This document shows, piece by piece, positions 18,900 through 27,293 of a stretch of 64,000 nucleotides of DNA. The stretch is from Roseibium sp. Sym1 (lineage in GTDB: Bacteria > Pseudomonadota > Alphaproteobacteria > Rhizobiales > Stappiaceae). The first letter of the stretch is position 1, and the number at the start of each line of letters is the position of its first letter. The notes under the pieces are model-generated. The model worked only from the letters and a program-made list of their open reading frames with translations. It searched no databases and was not told where the DNA came from. Made by a program: the position numbers and the translations under genes. The stretch covers positions 5,740,501 through 5,804,500 of the forward strand of contig NZ_CP114786.1 of the NCBI RefSeq assembly GCF_027359675.1. The letters run 5' to 3'.

Positions 18900-19489
18900 T
18901 TCACAATTTTTACTGAATTTGTTTGCGTGCTCATAAACGCTCGCAGATTAACGGCAGCCTTTTAAAGACCGTCGCCGGTGTCGCTTAGCGTTTGAATAGT
19001 TTGATATTTCGACGAGTGATCTGATGAGCTGCTCGGTGAAATGTAGGCCATCAACTCATCTGGATCAGCATAGATCAAGCTGTCGGCGTCGATCAAAGAA
19101 TTGCGAATGTCGTGACCATGCAAGAATCCAACGGCAATTAATGTCGCACATCCGGCAGCAGATTTACTCAAAAAGCATCTCATTCTATAGATATAGGCAT
19201 GATTTTTAAGAACACAAGAAAGAAATATTTCTCACTTGTCACAGTAACTACTCGCGCTTGTCAATATAAGACGGCTCAAGCTACGAATTCCCCGACCTTC
19301 GCTATGCATCAGCACAAACGACAAGGGTCTTAGACCCTTGAAAGGCCGCCGCCCGGGGCAATGCCGCGCTTTTCCCTAACCCAGGGTTAACCAGCCTTCA
19401 ATTCGCCCCCGGACGGCACACCGCGCGCCTTGTCAGGCACAACCCAAGCAGGCAGACTTCCCGGATTGCACATCCTGGGAGGCTTGCCG
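18900..19489. other. Long AT-rich gap after tRNA-Val
   Basis: This 590-base stretch is poorer in GC than the flanks up to about 19300. It holds one doubtful minus-strand frame (18962-19183) and a perfect small palindrome CAAGGGTCTTAGACCCTTG near 19322-19340. I see no integrase, second tRNA or direct copy of the tRNA 3' end. The last ~60 bases form the leader of the hexahaem cytochrome gene. Confidence 0.5.
18962..19183 (-). CDS. Possible small secreted protein (doubtful)
   Basis: A 73-codon frame reads with a plausible signal-like N-terminus (a basic start, then CATLIAVGFLHG) followed by an acidic, Ser-rich tail. It lacks a recognisable ribosome site and matches no family I know. It sits in an AT-rich stretch between tRNA-Val and the cytochrome gene. 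It may be a real orphan gene or a chance frame; I favour neither strongly. Confidence 0.25.
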   Translation of the reverse strand: MRCFLSKSAAGCATLIAVGFLHGHDIRNSLIDADSLIYADPDELMAYISPSSSSDHSSKYQTIQTLSDTGDGL

Positions 19490-22477
19490 ATGTTCCGTTC
19501 CTGCGCCGCCGCGTTCCTGATGCTTTGTTCGGTGGGCGCCGCCGGCGCGCAATCCGGAACCTCCGGTCTCCCGCTTCCCTCCGAGCTGCCTTTGCTCGAC
19601 TATGAGGCCGAGCTGTACCCGTTCGTCGCCGCGCGCAGCTTCGCCAAGGACGGCTGGAAGCATGACAAGCGCTGGCGCGACACCGGTCCCTTTCTGCTCG
19701 ACACCAATTACGGCACGCACCCGGCCGTGCGGATCTACTATTCGCCGGGGCTGATCGACTGGCTCGAGGGTGGGCGCAAGGGCACGGTTCCCGACGGTGC
19801 GATGATCGTCAAGGAAATGGTCAGCCCTCCGGCCGCCCGCTACGTGGAATACCGCAGCATGCTGGAAGTGCTGCATCCGGACGATCCCGACAAGGTCGAA
19901 AGCGAACTGCTGGCCTTTCTCTTCAAGACCGGCGGGCTCAACTGGACGGTGATGGTCAAGGACAGCTCCGTCTCCCATGGCGGCTGGTTCTTTGCGTCGG
20001 TCGAGCCGTCGGCGGAGGTCGATTCCTTCAATCCGCCGTTCTCGCCCCCGTCGGGTCAGGCCGGCATCGGCACCTGCATGCGCTGCCACGCGTCCGCCGA
20101 GAACGAGCTGACCTTCTCCGCCCTCGACAACATCGAAGGTTATGACGGCGAGCCGCTCATCTTTCGTGTCGACGAAAGCTGGCGCGACATGACCGACTTC
20201 CCGCCCGGTCCGTTCAACCTGCCGGCCGTGCAACGCCCGGCAGCGGGCGCAAGCGAAGCGGCCCTGATCGAGGATCTGTTTCACAATGACGATGCGCTGG
20301 ACCGGTCCAACGCGATGGCCGCCAGTTCGCCGACGGCCCCCAATCCGGCCTTCACAAAGACCTTTCCGCCAGTGGGCGGCATCGCGGTACCGGCCGACAA
20401 GCTCCAGACGCTGCCCAGCCAGTGGCTGGACCACGTGCCGTCCCGGCCCGACGACCCGCAGCATTTCCTGACCTCCGACAATTGCCTTGGCTGCCATGGC
20501 GGCCTTGGCGGCCCGCCTTACGGCAACACCATGTTCCTCCAGACCGGGCCGAACTACGGCGACGGCTTCAACATTTCCGAATATGGCGAATGGCGCTGGT
20601 CGCCGATGGGGCTTGCCGGGCGCGATCCGATCTTCTTTGCCCAGCTGGAAAGCGAATTCGCGCTTCTGGAAAAGGCCGGTTCCGGCGACCTGACAGCCAA
20701 CCTCGGCACCACGTGTCTCTCGTGCCACGGCGCCATGGGACAGCGTCAGCTGCAGATCGATGCCCATGCCAACCCGGACGCGGGGCTGAATGCCAACGAT
20801 TTCAAGGTGGACTACACCCTGCTCCACACCCCGCTGACGAAAGCGGAGGAGGACAAGCAGAAGGCTGACGGCACCTATCCCTACCATATCTACGGCAACC
20901 TCGCCCGCGAAGGCATTTCCTGCGCCGTCTGCCATCACGTCGCGCCGCCGCAGCGCGCCGAAGGCCAGCCGGACTACAACACGCTCGACACCTTCCTGAT
21001 GAACGGAACCACCGGCGTCTTCCGCCTGAACGACGCCGACAAGCTGGTCGGCCCCTACAAGGACGTGCGCCAGGTGCCGATGCAAAACGCGATGGGCATC
21101 ACGCCCGTCCATGACGGCTACATCAAGGACAGCGAGATGTGCGGCACCTGCCACACGATCAACCTGCCCAATGTCGATGCCGATACGAAGGACCCGCTCG
21201 ACGGCTATACGGCCGCGGACCAGGAAGTCTTCAACCAGGCCGCCCGCAACGGTGCCGCCTATCTGAAGTCCGAATACGGCGTGACCTATTCCGAGCCGCT
21301 GACGAAGTTCCAGCACTCGGTCGAGCAGGCCACCTATCTTGAGTGGCAGAACAGCCGGTTCAGCAACGAGGCCACGGGCAGGACCTGCCAGAGCTGCCAC
21401 ATGAAGTCGGATTTCAGGAGCGCCGACGGCAGCCTCACCGTGCCCTCGATCACCACGCAGATCGCCTCCATCCAGGACGACACGCTGCCGGACGTCGCCA
21501 ACCGGTTGCCTTCAAAAGACCTGAACGTGCCGTTCCGCGAAGGCTACCGGCGGCACAATTACGTCGGCCTGAACGTCTTCATGGTCGAAATGCTGCGCCA
21601 GTTTAGCGCCGAGATGGGCATGAGCACGACGGATCCGATGACCTTTGCCACCAACGGCGCGCAGCTTTCGATCGACACGATGGCGCTGCAGGCGGCGGAG
21701 GAAACGGCGGACATCACGCTGGATCTCGCCAAGGGCTATGACGGGCTTGTCGCCAGGCTTCATGTGACCAACAAGACCGGCCACCGCCTGCCCTCGGGTG
21801 TCGGCTTCCGCCGGGCGTTCCTGGAGGTCCGCGCGACCGGCGACGACGGCAGGACGCTGTGGTGTTCGGGCTGCACCAACGGCGCCGGTGTCATCGTTGA
21901 CGCCACGGGAACACCGCTGAGGACCGAGTTCCTCGACGTCGTTCCGGATGGTGCGAAGATCGCGTTGTACCAGCCGCATTACAGCGTCATCACGGACCAG
22001 TCGCAGGTGCAGATCTACGAGGAACTGACCCTCAACGCGGCAGGAGACTTCACGACAAGTTTCGTGCACCGGGACTCCCATCCGAAGGACAACCGGCTTA
22101 CCCCGCAGGGGTTCCTGAAACCGGGCACGCCGGAATTCCGGAAAAGGTTCGGCAACAGCGAAGTCACCGAGGCCTTCATGAAGGCGACGGTGCCGGAGGG
22201 GGGCGCCGCGAAGGATCCGGACTTCGTCGCCGGCTCCGACCGGCTGGAATACCGGATCGCGCTGCCGGAAGGCACCGACCCTGCCAAGGTCACGGTGACC
22301 GCAACGCTCTATTCGCAGGCAATCCCGCCCTATTACCTGAAACAGCGTTTCGAGCTCGCCCCCGACGGTCCGGCCACGCAGCGGCTCTACTATCTCGCCA
22401 GCCGGCTCAAGACCGAGGGCACGCTGATAGAGGACTGGAAACTCAAGACCGCCTCCGCTTCGGCGGCGCTGCAGTAG
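19490..22477 (+). CDS. Secreted hexahaem c-type cytochrome
   Basis: The 995-residue protein has a signal peptide (MFRSCAAAFLML to AGAQS) and six CxxCH haem c attachment motifs: CMRCH, CLGCH, CLSCH, CAVCH, CGTCH and CQSCH. Haem sites are spread over residues ~200-650. The C-terminal ~300 residues are beta-rich, with the motif NKTGHRLPSGVGFRRAFLEV as found in large multihaem cytochromes. A periplasmic or surface electron-transfer role is likely, but the redox partner and substrate are unknown, and no cytochrome maturation or partner genes are adjacent. The ATG at 19490 follows TGGGAGG; an upstream in-frame extension is not needed. Confidence 0.88.
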   Translation: MFRSCAAAFLMLCSVGAAGAQSGTSGLPLPSELPLLDYEAELYPFVAARSFAKDGWKHDKRWRDTGPFLLDTNYGTHPAVRIYYSPGLIDWLEGGRKGTVPDGAMIVKEMVSPPAARYVEYRSMLEVLHPDDPDKVESELLAFLFKTGGLNWTVMVKDSSVSHGGWFFASVEPSAEVDSFNPPFSPPSGQAGIGTCMRCHASAENELTFSALDNIEGYDGEPLIFRVDESWRDMTDFPPGPFNLPAVQRPAAGASEAALIEDLFHNDDALDRSNAMAASSPTAPNPAFTKTFPPVGGIAVPADKLQTLPSQWLDHVPSRPDDPQHFLTSDNCLGCHGGLGGPPYGNTMFLQTGPNYGDGFNISEYGEWRWSPMGLAGRDPIFFAQLESEFALLEKAGSGDLTANLGTTCLSCHGAMGQRQLQIDAHANPDAGLNANDFKVDYTLLHTPLTKAEEDKQKADGTYPYHIYGNLAREGISCAVCHHVAPPQRAEGQPDYNTLDTFLMNGTTGVFRLNDADKLVGPYKDVRQVPMQNAMGITPVHDGYIKDSEMCGTCHTINLPNVDADTKDPLDGYTAADQEVFNQAARNGAAYLKSEYGVTYSEPLTKFQHSVEQATYLEWQNSRFSNEATGRTCQSCHMKSDFRSADGSLTVPSITTQIASIQDDTLPDVANRLPSKDLNVPFREGYRRHNYVGLNVFMVEMLRQFSAEMGMSTTDPMTFATNGAQLSIDTMALQAAEETADITLDLAKGYDGLVARLHVTNKTGHRLPSGVGFRRAFLEVRATGDDGRTLWCSGCTNGAGVIVDATGTPLRTEFLDVVPDGAKIALYQPHYSVITDQSQVQIYEELTLNAAGDFTTSFVHRDSHPKDNRLTPQGFLKPGTPEFRKRFGNSEVTEAFMKATVPEGGAAKDPDFVAGSDRLEYRIALPEGTDPAKVTVTATLYSQAIPPYYLKQRFELAPDGPATQRLYYLASRLKTEGTLIEDWKLKTASASAALQ

Positions 22478-22706
22478 GTACTGAAGGCGTAAAAGAAAGG
22501 AAACCGGGAAACATGGCCTGCAGCGGGGCACGTTTCAGGGGGCTGGCCCGTGATCGTGACGAAACCACTCGATCGCCCGCAGTCCCTGATGTGCACTTCA
22601 GATCCCCCCAATCCCCAGACGATTGGGGCATTCGGCCCGCTTGACCTGCCAAACCCGTGCCATCCTGTTATTCTCGGGCGGTGATTCCCCTGAAAGCAGA
22701 GACAGC

Positions 22707-24575
22707 ATGGCCACGCAGACCGCACCCCAGAAAAAGCTTCTCGAGAAACTCATCAAGGGCGTGAACTATCAAAAGGCCGGTGAACTCGAGAAAGCGCAAC
22801 GCTGCTATCAGCAGGTTCTCAAAAAGGTGCCGAACCATCCCGATGCGCTGAACCTGCTCGGGGTGTCCTACCGGCAACTCGGGTATCCCAAACGCGCCAC
22901 CGAGCTGATCCAGAGGGCGATTGCCGCCAATCCGAAGGAGGCCTCGTTCTACACCAACCTCGCGCGGGCCATGATGGACACGGGAGCGGAGCCGGATACC
23001 CTGCTCGCGCTGAGCAACAAGGCGCTCTCGCTCAATCCGAACGAACGTGAAGCGCGCAACATCAAGGGCATCGCGCTGACCAAGAAGGGCGATTTCAAGG
23101 AGGCTGAGTACCTGTTTCAGGGGCTGATCGTCGAATTTCCCGAACACGTCGACGCCTACCAGAATTTCGGCATGCTTCTGATGGATGCCGGACAGGCCGA
23201 ACACGCGGTCAACTTCTTCACCAAGGCCGTGATGATGGCGCCCAACAACCCGAACAACTACATACAGCGGGCGCGGGCGCGGCTGAAACTGAAGCAATAC
23301 GAGCCGTCGCAATACGAGCTGACGGAAGCGCTGGAACGGTTTCCCGGCAACAGTGATGTCGAACATGAAGCCGCACGGCTCCTGTTCAGCATGAACGAGG
23401 CCCGCAAGAGTGTCGAATACGCCGAAAAGTCGCTGAAGTCCGATCCGACAAACCACCACAAGGCAATCACGCTCGGGGTCTCCTACCTGATGAACCGGCA
23501 AGCCAGGGAATCCCTGGAAACCCTCAAACTGGCGAAGAAATACGCGCCGGAGGACAACAAGACGGTCGACTGGAACCTCTCGCTTGCCTATCTGGCCAAT
23601 GGCGATCTCAAAAACGGCTGGGCCCTGCACAAGGCCCGGTTCGAGGACAAGGGGACCAAGGTCCATGACCGGAAATTCGACGTGCCGGAATGGCGGGGCG
23701 AAGACATTTCCGACAAGACCGTGCTGGTCTGGAGCGACCAGGGTCTCGGCGATGCCCTTCGCGCCGGAACGATGCTGCCGGAACTGATCGAACGGGCCGG
23801 CAAGGTGATTGTGGAGCTGTCTGAAAAAGGCGCCAAATTCTTCCAGTATTCCTTTCCGCAGACCCTCTGCCGGCGTTCGGAAATGGACAAGGACCTGCGG
23901 TCGACGAAATCGGATTACGACCTGCATACCAACATCACCGACCTGGTCGAATTCTTCCGGCCGGACCTGGACGCCTTCAAGCGAGCGCCCTGCCCGGTCT
24001 ATTCCTTCGAGAAGGAGCGCGCGCAGGGCTACCTGCAGCGCCTGGAAGGCCACGAAAACAAGCCGGTCATCGGCATTTCATGGCGCTCTAAAAACCTCGC
24101 CCCGAACCGCGCACGCTATTACCTGTCAGCGCCGGGCATCGCGCCCGTGATCGCGTCCCGGGACGCCATCTTCGTCAACCTGCAATACAAGGCGGTGGAC
24201 AAGGAGATCGCGTTCTTTCAGGAGAAATTCGACGGCAAGTTCAATGTCTTCGAAGACGTGGACCTGTTCGACGACCTTCTTGGAGCCGCAGCCCTGACGG
24301 CCTGCTGCGATTTTGTCGTGTCGGCCAATACCAGCGTTGCCGACATGGCCGGCCTGCTGAACGTTCCGAGCATCCGCTTCGGGCAACAGGAAGCCGCCCT
24401 CAATCTCGGTCAGGACAATCCGCCCTGGTATCCGTCCATGACCTACATGCACCCCTATACGGATCGCCCTTGCGCGGAATTCGTTCCGGAGATCATCAAG
24501 GAGATGGACCGGCAGCTGGAAGACTGGACGCCGGAGCGCCGCAACAAGCGGCTGGAGCTTTCAGGCGGGTCCTGA
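22707..24575 (+). CDS. TPR protein with glycosyltransferase-like C-terminal domain
   Basis: The 622-residue protein has a run of tetratricopeptide repeats over residues ~10-320 (for example HPDALNLLGVSYRQLGYPKR and EASFYTNLARAMMDTG). A C-terminal domain then resembles the glycosyltransferase-9/41-like module of alphaproteobacterial TPR proteins (WRGEDISDKTVLVWSDQGLG, GISWRSKN, VSANTSVADMAGLLNVPS). Such proteins occur in flagellin or surface-glycan loci. Its stop lies five bases from the stop of the convergent methyltransferase, placing it with the neuB-gmd-neuA operon. Transfer of a nonulosonic acid to flagellin is a guess. The ATG at 22707 begins where the conserved protein begins. Confidence 0.82.
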   Translation: MATQTAPQKKLLEKLIKGVNYQKAGELEKAQRCYQQVLKKVPNHPDALNLLGVSYRQLGYPKRATELIQRAIAANPKEASFYTNLARAMMDTGAEPDTLLALSNKALSLNPNEREARNIKGIALTKKGDFKEAEYLFQGLIVEFPEHVDAYQNFGMLLMDAGQAEHAVNFFTKAVMMAPNNPNNYIQRARARLKLKQYEPSQYELTEALERFPGNSDVEHEAARLLFSMNEARKSVEYAEKSLKSDPTNHHKAITLGVSYLMNRQARESLETLKLAKKYAPEDNKTVDWNLSLAYLANGDLKNGWALHKARFEDKGTKVHDRKFDVPEWRGEDISDKTVLVWSDQGLGDALRAGTMLPELIERAGKVIVELSEKGAKFFQYSFPQTLCRRSEMDKDLRSTKSDYDLHTNITDLVEFFRPDLDAFKRAPCPVYSFEKERAQGYLQRLEGHENKPVIGISWRSKNLAPNRARYYLSAPGIAPVIASRDAIFVNLQYKAVDKEIAFFQEKFDGKFNVFEDVDLFDDLLGAAALTACCDFVVSANTSVADMAGLLNVPSIRFGQQEAALNLGQDNPPWYPSMTYMHPYTDRPCAEFVPEIIKEMDRQLEDWTPERRNKRLELSGGS

Positions 24576-24580
24576 CCGGA

Positions 24581-25459
24581 TCAACCAGGATTGCGGGCAA
24601 TCGCCACCAGTGTGTCCGTGGCATCGATCCGGTTGAGAGCCGCCTCGTAGGCACCGCGCAGCTCGGGCGTGTCAAGTGCCGCCAGGGCGGACTTGTGGCC
24701 GCCCGGCCTGCCGTCGGCAAGCCAGGTCAGGTGGTTTGACAGCGGATAGCGCTGAACCCCTTCGACCACGACCTGCTCGAAACCGGCCGCCTCCAGCAAC
24801 CGCCTCAGGCTGTCGCGCGTGTGCAGCACAAGGTGCTGGCTCCACAGGGTGAAGTTCCGGAACGCCGCGCAATTAAGATCCTTCAGCAGAAAATCATTGG
24901 CGTGGGGGACTTCCAGGACCGCCGTTCCGCCCGGCTTCAGGACACGGCGCAGCTCTTTGAGCACGGCGAACGGGTCCGGCAAATGCTCCAGAACGTGAAA
25001 ACTGACCGCCGTATCAATGCTGCCGTCGGCGAGTGCATCCAGGGACATGTGGCACGAAAGGCCTTCCGCGTTCAGGGCATCGACATAGTCGCGCTGCAGT
25101 TCCACACCACAGCAGGAGGCTGTCCTGTGCTGAACGGCCCTGAGATAGGCGCCGTCGCCACAGCCGAAGTCGACGATGGACCGGCCGCAGACAAACGGCA
25201 TATAGGCGGCGGCGCGCCGATCCGCGTCCCTGGAGATCTCGTAATCGCGGGAGCCGGTCCTGGCGAGGTTGATGTCGCGATAGCCGCCGTCTTCATAGAC
25301 CTCATCGCCACCGTAGAAGCCGTCGATATAGATCACGCCGGACCGCCTGTCCCGGTAGACCGTGACGTCGTCCCGGTCCCGCGTTCCGGTCGCATAGACC
25401 TCGCGGCTGTCCTGCGCCGCCACGCCGATCCGGGAGAGGGTGTCAAAGATACTCGTCAT
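24581..25459 (-). CDS. Class I SAM-dependent methyltransferase
   Basis: A 292-residue Rossmann-fold methyltransferase. Motif I is IVDFGCGDGAYLRAV for SAM binding, and the post-motif region SFHVLEHLPDPFAVL with RRVLKPGGTAVLEVPH is typical of Methyltransf_11/23 proteins acting on sugars or lipids. It is the last gene of the neuB-gmd-neuA operon, so O-methylation of a glycan sugar is a reasonable inference. The ATG at 25459 follows AGGCAAGGAAC; an upstream in-frame GTG at 25486 has a poorer site. Confidence 0.85.
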   Translation of the reverse strand: MTSIFDTLSRIGVAAQDSREVYATGTRDRDDVTVYRDRRSGVIYIDGFYGGDEVYEDGGYRDINLARTGSRDYEISRDADRRAAAYMPFVCGRSIVDFGCGDGAYLRAVQHRTASCCGVELQRDYVDALNAEGLSCHMSLDALADGSIDTAVSFHVLEHLPDPFAVLKELRRVLKPGGTAVLEVPHANDFLLKDLNCAAFRNFTLWSQHLVLHTRDSLRRLLEAAGFEQVVVEGVQRYPLSNHLTWLADGRPGGHKSALAALDTPELRGAYEAALNRIDATDTLVAIARNPG

Positions 25460-25498
25460 GTTCCTTGCCTCGCTGAAATCAGACACCGGCGCTTCGGG

Positions 25499-26191
25499 TC
25501 AGGATGTCCTGCCCGCGGCCTTTGCAAACGCCTCCAGCGCAATCCAGTCCCGTGGCGTGTCCAGGTCGATCTCGGTCGCATCGGCAAGGACAACGGGCAC
25601 GCTTTTGCCGAAGAAACGCTGGCCGGCCCTGCAGACCCCCTCCCGGTCAAACGCGTAGATGGCGCCGGTCTCGCGGTATTCCTTCGGACGGTCCTGACGG
25701 CGCTGGCGCGGCTTGGAGGCGTCGTGATTGACGCCGATGCCGGTGCCGTCCGCCGCGATTTCCCAGAGAAAGGCATGAACCTCCACCACGGAAAAGGCCG
25801 TGTCCGCGCCAAGCCGAATGCGCTCGGACACCACCAGATCGATCTCCTCGGCGGTCGTCAGCGGCGAGGTGCATTGCAGCATCACCAGCGTGTCGGCATC
25901 CGCGCAGCCCGGATGGTTTTCGACGGCATGCAGCAGCGCGGATTCCGAGGAAGCCTCGTCGCCTGAAATCTCCGCGGGCCGCTTCAGCCGGATTGCGCCG
26001 TAGGTTTCGGCGACTTGCAGGATGGCGTCGTCGTCACTGGACACGACAACTTCGGTCACCGTGGCGGCGGCCAGGGCCGCTTTTATGGAATGGGCGACCA
26101 GCGGCACGCCGAGAAACGGCTTGATATTCTTGCCCGGAATGCCCTTGGATCCGCCCCGGGCCGGAATGACCGCAACCGTTTTCCCGCTCAT
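25499..26191 (-). CDS. CMP-nonulosonate (acylneuraminate) cytidylyltransferase
   Basis: The 230-residue enzyme carries the CMP-sugar synthetase signature IPARGGSKGIPGKNIKPF at the N-terminus, QCTSPLT for base binding and the downstream RETGAIYAF motif. It activates a nonulosonic acid (sialic, legionaminic or pseudaminic type) with CTP. The exact sugar cannot be told from sequence. It is 14 bases from gmd and about 39 bases from the methyltransferase start, within one operon with the neuB-like gene. Confidence 0.9.
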   Translation of the reverse strand: MSGKTVAVIPARGGSKGIPGKNIKPFLGVPLVAHSIKAALAAATVTEVVVSSDDDAILQVAETYGAIRLKRPAEISGDEASSESALLHAVENHPGCADADTLVMLQCTSPLTTAEEIDLVVSERIRLGADTAFSVVEVHAFLWEIAADGTGIGVNHDASKPRQRRQDRPKEYRETGAIYAFDREGVCRAGQRFFGKSVPVVLADATEIDLDTPRDWIALEAFAKAAGRTS

Positions 26192-26205
26192 CAGCGCCCG
26201 CGCCT

Positions 26206-27243
26206 CTAAGCTTGCAGGCCAGGCATGTCGACGGCCGCCTTCTTCAGGTCGTAGATGGCCATGCGCCGGGCAATTTCCGGCGCAAGCACTTCGGGTTTCC
26301 AGCCAAGGATCTCCTGCGCCTTGGTGTTGTCACCGCGCAGGTAGACGACGTCGGACGCCCGGAAATAGCGGGGATCGACATAGGCAATCAGCCGGCCGGT
26401 CTTGCGGTCATGGACCTTTTCCTCAAGCCCCTCGCCTTCCGAAACCGGATCGAAGCCGACTTCCTGCGCAGCCATGAACAGGAAGTCCCGGACCGTGTAT
26501 TCGGTGTTGGTCGAGATGACGAAGTCGTCCGGCTTGTCGTGATCCAGCATCTTGATCATCATGTCGGTATATTCCGGAGCATAGCCCCAGTCGCGCACGC
26601 TGCTCAGGTTGCCGAGCGGCATGGCCTCGGCGTTCTGCAGCTTGGTGCGCGCCAGCCAACTGGTGATCTTGCGGGTGACGAACTCGTAGCCGCGCAGCTC
26701 GGATTCGTGGTTGAACAGGATGCCGGACGTGGCGAACATGTTGTAGGCCTGCCGGTAGTTCACCACCAGCGAATGCGCCGCCAGCTTGGAGACCGCATAG
26801 GGGCTGAGCGGGTTGAACGGCGTCTTCTCCGACTGCGGCTTTTCAAGGACATCGCCGTACATTTCCGAAGTGGAGGCCTGGTAGAGCTTCGCGTCCAGTT
26901 TCAAAATACGCATGGCCTCCAGGATGTTCAGAACCCCCATGTAGTTCACATCCGAGGTGTAGTGCGGAAACTGGAAGCTGTCGGCGACAAAACTCTGGGC
27001 CGCGAGATTGAAGATGTAATCCGGCCGGATTTCATTGAGCACGCTTTGAACATTGGCGAATTCGGTCACCTCGAGCGTGCAGAATTTCACATCTTCGCGA
27101 ATGCCGAGTTCCTTCAGCCGCCCGGTTTTGGACGTCGACCCCCGGCGCATCGCACCCCAGACCTCGTCGCCGCGCGCAAGCAGCGAACGGGCCAGAAAAG
27201 CTCCGTCCTGTCCGGTGATCCCGGTGATCAGCACCTTAGCCAT
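26206..27243 (-). CDS. gmd: GDP-mannose 4,6-dehydratase
   Basis: A 345-residue extended short-chain dehydrogenase. The NADP site is ITGITGQDGAFLARSLL, the catalytic triad is STSEMYG plus YAVSK, and the GDP-mannose site includes NHESELRGYEFVTRKI. It makes GDP-4-keto-6-deoxymannose, the precursor of fucose, rhamnose or perosamine donors. The follow-up enzyme that would set the final sugar is not in the window. It lies between the neuB-like and neuA-like genes of the glycan operon. Confidence 0.94.
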   Translation of the reverse strand: MAKVLITGITGQDGAFLARSLLARGDEVWGAMRRGSTSKTGRLKELGIREDVKFCTLEVTEFANVQSVLNEIRPDYIFNLAAQSFVADSFQFPHYTSDVNYMGVLNILEAMRILKLDAKLYQASTSEMYGDVLEKPQSEKTPFNPLSPYAVSKLAAHSLVVNYRQAYNMFATSGILFNHESELRGYEFVTRKITSWLARTKLQNAEAMPLGNLSSVRDWGYAPEYTDMMIKMLDHDKPDDFVISTNTEYTVRDFLFMAAQEVGFDPVSEGEGLEEKVHDRKTGRLIAYVDPRYFRASDVVYLRGDNTKAQEILGWKPEVLAPEIARRMAIYDLKKAAVDMPGLQA

Positions 27244-27293
27244 TTATTCCTCCTGTTCGGACGCCGATATCCGACTCGCACCGTGACCATACC

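Noticed and set aside
19433..21400. 655-codon minus-strand frame opposite the hexahaem cytochrome
   Set aside because: The cytochrome has a signal peptide and six haem sites; the antisense frame has none and is a shadow.
22608..22627. CCCCAAT...ATTGGGG hairpin as a terminator of the cytochrome gene
   Set aside because: The stem is not followed by a T-run on either strand, so it was not called.
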